This document shows, piece after piece, positions 6,805-12,863 of a DNA stretch of 12,863 nt. Source of the stretch: UKL13-2 sp043756275 (GTDB lineage: Bacteria; Pseudomonadota; Gammaproteobacteria; Burkholderiales; Usitatibacteraceae); assembly GCA_043756275.1 (NCBI GenBank), contig JAYURJ010000121.1, positions 1 through 12,863 on the forward strand. Direction: 5' to 3'. The notes under the pieces are model-generated. The model had not been told where the DNA came from. It ran no database searches and saw only the letters and a list, made by a program, of their open reading frames with translations. The translations under genes and the position numbers were made by a program. Within the stretch, counting starts at the first letter, position 1. Each line of letters begins with the position of its first letter.

Positions 6805-7961
6805 TGGAACATTATTTCGCGCCGTGTCCACGCGGCCTTGCCGGTGTGCTGGCAGACGAAATCAACACGTTGGGGGCCACCACGGCCCATGCACAGGAGG
6901 CCGGTGTGGCCTTCGAGGGCGACAAACCGCTCGGCTATCGCGTTAATTTGCATTCGCGCGTTGCCAGCCGGGTGTTACAGCGCGTTGCGCATTTTCCCTA
7001 TGCCAACGAACAACAGATTTACGATGCTGCCGCCATGCTTGCCTGGCCAAGCTGGTTTGATGTGTCGTGTACGATCAAGGTTGAAATCAACGCCCATCGC
7101 TGTCCACTCAAAAGTCTCGATTTCATCACGCTGCGCGTGAAGGATGCTGTCTGCGACAAATTCCGCGAACAAGTCGATTCGCGACCGTCCGTTGACGCGC
7201 GTGATCCCGACATTCGTATTCATGTGTTTCTCGATGCCACCGATGCCAGCCTTTATCTTGATCTCTCGGGCGAGCCGTTGTTCAAGCGTGGCGTGCGCGA
7301 CCACACGGGTGAAGCGCCACTGAAGAAAAATCTCGCTGCCGGCATCATCAAGCTAAGCGGCTGGCAACCTGATGAGGCATTTCTCGATCCGATGTGCGGC
7401 AGCGGTACATTTTTGATCGAAGCCGCCGAGATGGCACTGGATATTGCGCCCGGATTGTCAGGCGGCAAGCTGCGTGAATACGCGTTTACGAAGCTAAAAA
7501 GTTTCGACAAGACCGCCTGGGACGCGCAGGTTATAGAAGCCCAGAAGCGGATCAAACCGAATACGCTGCTGCCGATTTTTGGTACTGATAAATTCGGTTA
7601 TGCCATCACCGATGCGCGCGAAAATCTCACCGCCAATGGGCTGATCGACTGTGTGCACCTGAAGCAGGTGAGCATCCTTGAAGTTGCAGCACCTGCGACC
7701 AGCGGCGTGTTGGTCACCAATCCTCCCTACGGCGAACGCCTCGGTGACACGACCGATCTTGCTGAGCTATACCCTAAGCTGGGCGACTGGTTGAAACAGA
7801 AATTCGCCGGGTGGCGCGCCTATTTCTTTACCGGAGACCCGCAGCTTGCCAAAGGGGTTCGCTTATCGGCAAGCAAGCGTACGCCATTATTCAACGGCAA
7901 GATTGAGTGTCGGCTGTTTGAATACAAGATCATCGCGGGCAGCAACCGCAAACCCGCATAA
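6804..7961 (+). CDS. rlmL: THUMP-domain 23S rRNA (guanine-N2) methyltransferase, RlmL-like
   Basis: This 385-residue S-adenosylmethionine-dependent RNA methyltransferase has an N-terminal ferredoxin-like plus THUMP region (about 1-155) for RNA binding, then a UPF0020-type Rossmann methyltransferase domain (about 158-378). Motif I is FLDPMCGSGTFLIEAA (193-208) and the catalytic motif IV is TNPPYGER (305-312), typical of N2-guanine modifiers. It matches the N-terminal (RlmL) half of E. coli RlmKL, which makes m2G2445 in 23S rRNA; the C-terminal RlmK half (m7G2069) is absent, as in many bacteria. The exact target nucleotide is inferred from the family. The start is the ATG overlapping the hemJ stop. 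It is the last gene of the operon, followed by 12 bp and a palindromic element. Confidence 0.85.
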   Translation: MEHYFAPCPRGLAGVLADEINTLGATTAHAQEAGVAFEGDKPLGYRVNLHSRVASRVLQRVAHFPYANEQQIYDAAAMLAWPSWFDVSCTIKVEINAHRCPLKSLDFITLRVKDAVCDKFREQVDSRPSVDARDPDIRIHVFLDATDASLYLDLSGEPLFKRGVRDHTGEAPLKKNLAAGIIKLSGWQPDEAFLDPMCGSGTFLIEAAEMALDIAPGLSGGKLREYAFTKLKSFDKTAWDAQVIEAQKRIKPNTLLPIFGTDKFGYAITDARENLTANGLIDCVHLKQVSILEVAAPATSGVLVTNPPYGERLGDTTDLAELYPKLGDWLKQKFAGWRAYFFTGDPQLAKGVRLSASKRTPLFNGKIECRLFEYKIIAGSNRKPA

Positions 7962-7973
7962 ATTAAGTAAACC

Positions 7974-8029
7974 CTAGTACTGGCGCGGCCTACAAGATAA
8001 AAATTCCCCAAACCCCGCGACAGTGCTAG
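7974..8029. repeat. 56-bp imperfect palindromic element, copy B, between convergent genes
   Basis: The left arm CTAGTACTGGCGCGG (7974-7988) and right arm CCGCGACAGTGCTAG (8015-8029) pair over 15 positions with one G-U pair and one mismatch, around a 26-nt centre. It is the better-paired relative of the element at 2652-2708; the shared blocks are the arms, an A/T block (AAAATT) and an AAACCC-type block just before the right arm. It fills the 70-bp gap between the rlmL-like gene (+) and the AraC-type regulator gene (-), ending 2 bp before the latter's stop codon, so it could terminate transcription from both sides. Confidence 0.65.
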
Positions 8030-8031
8030 TG

Positions 8032-8829
8032 CTATCGATGTATCACCAGTCTCTCACGCTGGCGAAAAAGAAATTCCGGCGCAATGCCCATCATTGCCCG
8101 AACACTACGCGACAAATGTGCAGAATCGGCAAACCCTGCCGATAGCGCGGCAGTTGTCAGCGAATCACCCGCGATGGCCAAATCCAGCGCGCGCCGCATT
8201 TTCAACCAAAGCACATATCGACGCACCGGCACGCCAACCACTTTTTTGAACAGGTGCGCGAAACGCGATGGCGATAAATGAACCCGTGCTGAAAGAGATT
8301 CAATGCTGCCGTAGGCCTCAGGCGAGTCGCGCAAAAATGCCAACGCCGCATTGATGCGCGCATCCACATAGGACGGATGACCGGCGTGCATGTGCGCAAA
8401 TCCGAAAATGCGCGCGAGCAACACATCGGCTTCATCGCGGGTTGTATCGAATTCGTAGAGTTTGAAAAACTCGCGGCGATTGGTCTGCGCGCATGCAAAG
8501 GCACGCGGCACGTTATCAATTTGTTCGAGTGCCCGCTGAAAGTTTGTGCTCTCAGGCTCCCAGTAAAGGGCGGCGATGCTTGATGAGGCCAGATCGGTGG
8601 CGTACTCGGTTTCTGAAGGTAGATAGATCACTTCGTTTTCGAGCACAGCGCCCGAACCGAGTGTCACCCGCAGTTTTCCTTCCCGGGCGATCAGCCAGGT
8701 CGCGGCATGATTACGGTGTGGAGAGGTCTTGGTGCTGGGGCCGAGATAAAGAAATCTTTCCGGCCAGGCGTAGATGTGAATTTTCGTGTCGATGCTGGTC
8801 ATGGTCGCCACATCATACGAGAACAGCAT
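8032..8829 (-). CDS. AraC-family transcriptional regulator
   Basis: The 265-residue protein has a cupin-like N-terminal sensing region (about 15-95, with HRNHAATWLIAREGKLRV at 38-55) and a C-terminal AraC/XylS DNA-binding domain. The two helix-turn-helix units are near 178-199 (LSARVHLSPSRFAHLFKKVVG) in part and 223-247 (LTTAALSAGFADSAHLSR in part); AGFADSAHLSRS is the family signature. The inducer cannot be read from the sequence. Two starts are possible: ATG at 8829, only 3 bp from an operator-like palindrome and without a Shine-Dalgarno, or ATG at 8802 (MTSIDTKIHIY), giving 256 residues; neither has a strong ribosome-binding site. It is divergent from a small membrane-protein gene, and the shared 115-bp region holds periodic sites that probably bind this regulator. 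Confidence 0.88.
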   Translation of the reverse strand: MLFSYDVATMTSIDTKIHIYAWPERFLYLGPSTKTSPHRNHAATWLIAREGKLRVTLGSGAVLENEVIYLPSETEYATDLASSSIAALYWEPESTNFQRALEQIDNVPRAFACAQTNRREFFKLYEFDTTRDEADVLLARIFGFAHMHAGHPSYVDARINAALAFLRDSPEAYGSIESLSARVHLSPSRFAHLFKKVVGVPVRRYVLWLKMRRALDLAIAGDSLTTAALSAGFADSAHLSRSVRAMMGIAPEFLFRQRERLVIHR

Positions 8830-8832
8830 GAA

Positions 8833-8885
8833 TATTCAATTGAATAGCCAGTTTATTCAAGAACACAGCAGGTTTCTACAAGAAC
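8833..8885. promoter_or_regulatory. Three operator half-sites at 21-bp steps, probably bound by the AraC-type regulator
   Basis: TATTCAATTGA (8833), TATTCAAGAAC (8854) and TCTACAAGAAC (8875) start exactly 21 bp apart, so all face the same side of the helix. The first lies in a perfect 14-bp palindrome, TATTCAATTGAATA (8833-8846). AraC-family proteins commonly bind direct half-sites with about this spacing. The third site overlaps the expected -35 region of the small membrane-protein gene, the place an activator would contact RNA polymerase. Confidence 0.6.
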
Positions 8886-8904
8886 CCTGCCACTGCGGCT
8901 CCCA

Positions 8905-8910
8905 TACTAT
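8905..8910 (+). promoter_or_regulatory. Candidate -10 box of the small membrane-protein gene
   Basis: TACTAT (5 of 6 matches to the consensus) would start transcription near 8917, giving a leader of about 28 nt that contains the strong Shine-Dalgarno. The sequence 17 bp upstream (GAACCC) does not resemble a -35 box, which fits a promoter needing an activator bound at the third half-site. Confidence 0.4.
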
Positions 8911-8944
8911 TCATGCGTTCAACAACCTTTGAAAGGAGCGCATC

Positions 8945-9061
8945 ATGAAACACTTTTATGACAGGTCAAAAACTCAAGACGCCGCACTGGCCATGGTGTT
9001 GATATTTTTGGTGATGGGCAGTGGCGTGTCTTTGCTACACGCATTTGCGCAGATAGCCTGA
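8945..9061 (+). CDS. Small single-span membrane protein, 38 residues, function unknown
   Basis: The ATG at 8945 is preceded by AAAGGAG (8932-8938) with a 6-nt spacer, the best ribosome-binding site in the window, and the frame runs to TGA at 9059-9061. The protein begins MKHFYDRSKTQDAALAMVLI: a short polar, net positive head, then one hydrophobic segment (about 13-34, with AMVLIFLVMGSGVSLLHAF) and almost no tail. A head-in-cytoplasm orientation is expected from the positive-inside rule. I do not recognise a family. It is divergent from the AraC-type regulator gene with operator-like sites between, so it is probably that regulator's target. Its stop is only 3 bp from the stop of pilU on the other strand, with no terminator between. 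The strong start signals and clean membrane segment argue for a real gene despite the length. Confidence 0.65.
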   Translation: MKHFYDRSKTQDAALAMVLIFLVMGSGVSLLHAFAQIA

Positions 9062-9064
9062 CGA

Positions 9065-10204
9065 TTATTTGACGATCTCCAGATGTTCCAGGCCGGCCGC
9101 CAAGTCTTTCTCTTTGGAGTTCTTGCCTTCCAGTTTGATCTTGAGACGCAGATCGTTGAGCGAATCAGCATTGCGTAGCGCATCTTCATACGAAATGTGG
9201 TCGCCTTCGTAGAGATCGAACAACGCCTGATCGAACGTCTGCATGCCGATCTCGCGCGAGCGCTTCATTACTTCCTTGATTTCGTGAACTTCGCCTTTGA
9301 ATATCAAATCCTGAATAAGTGGCGAGTTAAGCAGAATCTCGATCGCCGCGATACGGCCTTTGCCTTCTTTTTTGGGGATCAGTCGCTGCGAGACAAACGC
9401 TTTCAGGTTCAGTGACAAATCCATCAGCAATTGATGGCGTCGCTCTTCAGGGAAGAAATTGATGATGCGATCCAGCGCCTGGTTGGTCGAGTTGGCGTGT
9501 AACGTCGACATACACAGATGCCCGGTCTCAGCAAACGCGATCGCATAATCCATCGTTTCGCGATCCCGAATTTCGCCGATCAGAATCACATCCGGCGCTT
9601 GGCGCAGGGTGTTCTTCAGTGCAGCGAACCAGTTGTCGGTATCGACCCCAATTTCCCGCTGCGTAATGACGCAATTCTTGTGGTCATGCACGTACTCAAC
9701 CGGATCTTCAATCGTAATGATATGACCGTAACTGTTTTCGTTGCGGTAGCCGATCATCGCCGCGAGCGTCGTGGATTTGCCGGAACCAGTGCCACCGACC
9801 AGAATCACCAGCCCCCGTTTGGTCATCACCACGTCCTTGAGCACGGGTGGCAGGTTCAAATCTTCCATCTTCGGAATCGTGGTCGTGATGGTCCGCAACA
9901 CCATACCGATGCGGCCCTGCTGCACGAACGCGTTCACCCGATACCGACCGATGCCTGCCGGCGCGATGGCGAAATTACATTCCTTGGTCGATTCAAATTC
10001 TGCGGCCTGCTTGTCAGTCATGACCGAGCGGGCGATTTCACCGGTATGAATGGGCGACAGGCTTGACGACGACACCGGTGTCATCTTGCCGTCGATTTTC
10101 ATCGCTGGCGGAAATCCGGCGGTGATGAACAAATCCGAAGCCCTCTTGGCAAGCATCGCTCGCAGAAGCTCATGGACAAATTTAAGCGCTTGTTCTCGTT
10201 CCAT
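9065..10204 (-). CDS. pilU: Type IV pilus twitching ATPase PilU
   Basis: PilU is an accessory hexameric ATPase that works with PilT at the inner-membrane pilus machine to power retraction and twitching. The 379-residue length and long C-terminal tail are typical of PilU rather than PilT. The N-terminal PAS-like domain (about 1-110) is followed by the secretion-ATPase core: Walker A GGTGSGKSTT (137-146), Asp box ITIEDPVEY (163-171), Walker B DVILIGEIRD (205-214) and His box TGHL with H229 plus STLHANS with H236. The C-terminal AIRNLIRE-type motif of PilT is replaced here by SPLIQDLIFKGE (294-305). Upstream GAGG and AGGG on the coding strand lie 6-11 nt before the ATG. It follows pilT by 62 bp on the same strand, and the two are probably co-transcribed. 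Confidence 0.95.
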   Translation of the reverse strand: MEREQALKFVHELLRAMLAKRASDLFITAGFPPAMKIDGKMTPVSSSSLSPIHTGEIARSVMTDKQAAEFESTKECNFAIAPAGIGRYRVNAFVQQGRIGMVLRTITTTIPKMEDLNLPPVLKDVVMTKRGLVILVGGTGSGKSTTLAAMIGYRNENSYGHIITIEDPVEYVHDHKNCVITQREIGVDTDNWFAALKNTLRQAPDVILIGEIRDRETMDYAIAFAETGHLCMSTLHANSTNQALDRIINFFPEERRHQLLMDLSLNLKAFVSQRLIPKKEGKGRIAAIEILLNSPLIQDLIFKGEVHEIKEVMKRSREIGMQTFDQALFDLYEGDHISYEDALRNADSLNDLRLKIKLEGKNSKEKDLAAGLEHLEIVK

Positions 10205-10236
10205 AGTTCACCCTACCTCAACAACGCAACGTTACG

Positions 10237-10263
10237 ACCAGTGACTGGTGTGTGCAGATGCAC
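10237..10263. promoter_or_regulatory. Two short inverted repeats between pilT and pilU
   Basis: ACCAGTGACTGGT (10237-10249) and GTGCAGATGCAC (10252-10263) are each perfect inverted repeats, filling much of the 62-bp pilT-pilU gap. As RNA they would form stems of 5 bp with a 3-nt loop and 4 bp with a 4-nt loop, so they might slow polymerase or protect the pilT 3' end. There is no T-run after them in the direction of transcription, so a full terminator is unlikely. Confidence 0.3.
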
Positions 10264-10266
10264 TAT

Positions 10267-11307
10267 TTAATTGAAATTATCTTTGTTGGCGGCCTTGTTG
10301 CGCGCCTCGGCAACACTGATCACGTTGCGCTTGACCATATCGGAAAGATTCTGATCCATCGTTTGCATGCCAATCGCCGACCCGGTCTGGATCGCCGAAT
10401 ACATTTGCGCCACTTTGGCTTCGCGAATCAGGTTTCGAATCGCCGGCGTGCCAATCATGATTTCGTGCGCCGCAGCGCGACCGGTGCCGTCTTTGGTTTT
10501 ACACAGTGTTTGAGAAATTACTGCGCGTAAAGATTCAGACAACATCGCGCGAATCATTTCTTTTTCAGCGGCCGGGAACACGTCGATAATCCGGTCTACT
10601 GTTTTTGCCGCAGAGCTGGTATGCAAGGTGCCGAACACCAGATGCCCCGTTTCTGCAGCCGTCATCGCCAGACGAATCGTTTCCAGATCGCGCATTTCAC
10701 CGACCAGAATAATGTCCGGGTCTTCGCGCAATGCCGATTTGAGCGCGTTGGCAAATGACAACGTATGCGGCCCGACTTCACGCTGGTTGATCAGGCATTT
10801 CTTTGACTCGTGCACAAATTCAATCGGGTCTTCGACCGTGAGGATATGACCAAACTCGTTTTCGTTGATGTTGTTCACCATCGCCGCCAGCGTGGTGGAT
10901 TTGCCCGAACCGGTCGGGCCGGTCACCAGCACCATGCCGCGCGGCTGATTGGCAATTTCAGCAAAAATCTTGGGCGCGTTCAGGTCCTCGAGCGAGAGGA
11001 TTTTGGAAGGGATCGTACGCATGACGGCACCAGCACCTCGCTGATGATTGAACGCATTGACGCGAAAGCGGGCGAGGTTCGGAATTTCGAATGAAAAATC
11101 GCATTCCAGATTTTCCTCATATTGTTTGCGCTGGCCGTCATTCATGATGTCATAGATCATGCCGTGCACATCATCATGGGCCAACGCGGGCACGTTGATG
11201 CGGCGCACATCGCCATGGACGCGAATCATTGGCGGCAAACCCGCAGAAAGATGCAAGTCAGAGGCTTTGTTTTTGACACCAAAGGCCAGAAGTTCAGCAA
11301 TTTCCAT
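10267..11307 (-). CDS. pilT: Type IV pilus retraction ATPase PilT
   Basis: PilT is the cytoplasmic hexameric motor that disassembles type IV pili, giving twitching motility, DNA uptake and surface sensing. The 346 residues hold an N-terminal PAS-like domain (about 1-100) beginning MEIAELLAFGVKNKASDLHL, Walker A GPTGSGKST (130-138), Asp box LTVEDPIEF (156-164), Walker B DIILVGEMRD (198-207) and His-box residues H222 and H229. The PilT-specific AIRNLIRE motif (289-296), needed for retraction, is intact. An AGAGGAA Shine-Dalgarno lies about 10 nt before the ATG. It is divergent from yggS-proC, a gene order common in beta- and gammaproteobacteria. The pilin-like genes at the left end of this window are a separate cluster about 8 kb away, and nothing ties them directly to this motor. 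Confidence 0.97.
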   Translation of the reverse strand: MEIAELLAFGVKNKASDLHLSAGLPPMIRVHGDVRRINVPALAHDDVHGMIYDIMNDGQRKQYEENLECDFSFEIPNLARFRVNAFNHQRGAGAVMRTIPSKILSLEDLNAPKIFAEIANQPRGMVLVTGPTGSGKSTTLAAMVNNINENEFGHILTVEDPIEFVHESKKCLINQREVGPHTLSFANALKSALREDPDIILVGEMRDLETIRLAMTAAETGHLVFGTLHTSSAAKTVDRIIDVFPAAEKEMIRAMLSESLRAVISQTLCKTKDGTGRAAAHEIMIGTPAIRNLIREAKVAQMYSAIQTGSAIGMQTMDQNLSDMVKRNVISVAEARNKAANKDNFN

Positions 11308-11331
11308 TTATACTTTTTCCTCTTTTTCAGC

Positions 11332-11346
11332 TTGATCGATGATCAA
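11332..11346. promoter_or_regulatory. Perfect 15-bp inverted repeat upstream of pilT
   Basis: TTGATCGATGATCAA has 6-bp arms about a 3-bp centre, 25 bp before the pilT start codon and inside the divergent pilT/yggS region. Half of it recurs as ATGATCAA at 11364-11371. It resembles an FNR/Anr box (TTGAT-N4-ATCAA) but has five rather than four central bases. It could be an operator or a small stem in the pilT leader. Confidence 0.35.
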
Positions 11347-11472
11347 CACAAAACTGACATTGAATGATCAAGGATCGGTAGACCCACTTTCCGATCCCGT
11401 TAACTGGCCTGCTTGACTAACCGCATTACAGCCCCTAATGCAGCCTCTAAAACGGCTGATTGCCAAGTGATT

Positions 11473-12177
11473 ATGTCCACAATCGAATCGAACTTGCAAC
11501 ACATCCACGCCCAGATGAGTACCGTAATCGCGGCATTGCCGCCGTCGCTGCAAAAACCGGTCTCGTTAGTGGCGGTTTCCAAGACTAAATCGACAATCCA
11601 GATACGGGATGCATTCGTGGCCGGTCAGCGTGATTTTGGTGAGAATTACGTGCAGGAAGCGGTCGCCAAGATTGAAGCGTTGGATGCTTTGCACTCTCGC
11701 GGTATCGTCTGGCACTTCATCGGGCCACTACAAAGTAACAAGCTTAAATTGGTCGCAGCACATTTTGATTGGGTGCATGGTGTTGACCGCCTGAAAGTTG
11801 CCGCCTCGCTGTCCCGCCACCGCTCTGATGTCAACGCCAAACCGAACCCGCTCAACGTGTGCGTACAGGTCAATGTGAGTGGGGAGGCGAGCAAAGGCGG
11901 CGTAGCACCTGATGATGCGCTCGCTCTGGCGGCCGAGGTGTCACTGTTGTCTGGTCTCAAGTTGCGTGGTCTCATGACCATCATTGAAAATACCGTCGAA
12001 GAAACAGCCCAGCGCGCGCAGTTTCACAAGATGCGTACACTGTTCGATGCGATGCGATCAAACGCAATGGATGTTGATACGCTATCCATGGGGATGTCCC
12101 AGGATTTCACGATTGCCATTGCGGAAGGGGCGACGATGGTGAGAATAGGCAGCGCGATTTTTGGAGCTCGCGAATGA
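11473..12177 (+). CDS. yggS: PLP homeostasis protein YggS (PLPBP family)
   Basis: YggS binds pyridoxal 5'-phosphate without known catalysis and keeps free PLP and amino-acid/keto-acid pools balanced. From the ATG at 11473 it is 234 residues, the same length as E. coli YggS. It has the fold-type III alanine-racemase-like barrel: PLP lysine Lys37 in LVAVSKTKS (32-40), FGENYVQE (55-62), HFIGPLQSNK (81-90), then SMGMSQDF (205-212) and VRIGSAIFG (223-231), which hold the phosphate. A TTG at 11413 in the same frame would add 20 residues that do not look like the family, so the ATG is preferred. The gene overlaps proC by 4 nt (ATGA), the usual pair, and is divergent from pilT. Confidence 0.93.
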   Translation: MSTIESNLQHIHAQMSTVIAALPPSLQKPVSLVAVSKTKSTIQIRDAFVAGQRDFGENYVQEAVAKIEALDALHSRGIVWHFIGPLQSNKLKLVAAHFDWVHGVDRLKVAASLSRHRSDVNAKPNPLNVCVQVNVSGEASKGGVAPDDALALAAEVSLLSGLKLRGLMTIIENTVEETAQRAQFHKMRTLFDAMRSNAMDVDTLSMGMSQDFTIAIAEGATMVRIGSAIFGARE

Positions 12178-12863
12178 AGATTTTGTTTGTTGGCGGTGGC
12201 AACATGGCGCAGGCGATAATGGGTGGATTGATCGCACAAAAAAGCGCGCCTGAAAATTTTTGTGTCGTTGAACCGCTGCCCGAAACGCGCGCAAAAGTCA
12301 CGGCCCTCGGCGTCAACACCGTTGCATCACTCACACCTGAGTTGGTTGTTTGTGATGCCATCGTGCTTGCGGTAAAACCGCAAATGATGAAAGAGGCAAT
12401 TTCTCCGCTCGCGGGAAAACTGTCCACGCAGGTCGTGATCAGTATCGCCGCAGGCATAAACACTTCGAGCCTCGGTCTTTGGCTCGGGGATGGCACAAAA
12501 CCATTCGATAACATTGTCCGCAGTATGCCAAATACACCAGCCCTGATTCGCGCAGGCATCACCGGCTTATATGCTGCTGCGGGTGTGCATGCACAAGGCC
12601 GTGAAATCGCCGAGGCACTACTGGGGGCCGTCGGCAAAACGGTCTGGTTCAATGACGAATCGATGCTTGATGCTGTGACCGCAGTGTCTGGCAGCGGACC
12701 GGCGTATGTTTTTTATTTTATCGAAGCACTTGAGCAGGCGGCGCTGGAAATGGGTTTTGATCAGACGACCGCGCATTTGTTTGCAACAGAAACGTTTCTT
12801 GGCGGCGCGCAACTGGCCGCGTCGGCCGCCGAACCGCCCGCAGTGCTGCGTGCACGCGTGACC
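12174..12863 (+). CDS. proC: Pyrroline-5-carboxylate reductase, 3' end outside window
   Basis: ProC reduces 1-pyrroline-5-carboxylate to L-proline with NAD(P)H, the last step of proline synthesis, in the cytoplasm. The visible 230 residues are most of a usual protein of about 270; the frame is still open at the window end. The N-terminal Rossmann loop is FVGGGNMAQAI (5-15). AVKPQ (66-70) and VRSMPNTPA (115-123) follow, and SGSGPAY (172-178) opens the C-terminal dimerisation domain with the substrate site. GGAG-like GGAG sits 9 nt before the ATG, inside yggS. The ATGA overlap with yggS implies coupled translation. PLP-linked amino-acid balance and proline synthesis are commonly paired this way. 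Confidence 0.95.
   Translation, partial: MKILFVGGGNMAQAIMGGLIAQKSAPENFCVVEPLPETRAKVTALGVNTVASLTPELVVCDAIVLAVKPQMMKEAISPLAGKLSTQVVISIAAGINTSSLGLWLGDGTKPFDNIVRSMPNTPALIRAGITGLYAAAGVHAQGREIAEALLGAVGKTVWFNDESMLDAVTAVSGSGPAYVFYFIEALEQAALEMGFDQTTAHLFATETFLGGAQLAASAAEPPAVLRARVT

Noticed and set aside
11332..11346. Canonical FNR/Anr binding site upstream of pilT
   Set aside because: The arms match TTGAT/ATCAA but are separated by five bases, not four, so it is listed only as an inverted repeat.
12107..12652. 181-residue - strand frame opposite yggS/proC
   Set aside because: Antisense shadow of two confidently identified genes, with no recognisable domain.

Overview
This 12.9 kb window looks like a chromosomal stretch of a Gram-negative betaproteobacterium. 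The reasons are the Kdo genes kdsD-kdsC (lipopolysaccharide synthesis) divergent from a Kef-type antiporter, the twitching ATPases pilT-pilU divergent from the yggS-proC pair, and a chain of tightly packed, stop/start-overlapping genes. This placement rests on protein families and gene order read by eye; no database search was possible.

Left part (1-2719): the end of a type IV pilin-like (pseudopilin) operon on the + strand. It holds the C-terminus of an unrecognised protein with a strongly cationic tail, a large pilin-like protein lacking the usual Glu at +5, a canonical prepilin of the same 'PCP' family, and, right after it, an orphan C-terminal fragment of a third family member. A 57-bp imperfect palindrome then separates this operon from the next gene, which is convergent.

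Middle part (2720-7961): a CPA2 cation:proton antiporter with RCK domains on the - strand, divergent from a compact + strand operon kdsD-kdsC-hemJ-rlmL-like. Successive genes overlap by 1 nt or are 2 nt apart, so translational coupling is likely. The operon joins Kdo supply (arabinose-5-phosphate isomerase and Kdo-8-phosphate phosphatase), late haem synthesis and 23S rRNA modification. The lptC-lptA-lptB genes that often follow kdsC are absent here.

Next part (7962-9061): a second copy of the palindromic element, again between convergent genes. It is followed by an AraC-family regulator (-) and, divergent from it, a 38-residue single-span membrane protein with an excellent ribosome-binding site. 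Their shared intergenic region carries three half-sites at exactly 21-bp steps, the first inside a perfect 14-bp palindrome, as expected of AraC-type operators. This regulator plus small membrane protein is the least familiar unit in the window.

Right part (9065-12863): pilU and pilT (-), the retraction ATPases of type IV pili, divergent from yggS (PLP homeostasis protein) and proC (pyrroline-5-carboxylate reductase, cut by the window end). No rRNA, tRNA, CRISPR array, transposase or phage gene was seen.
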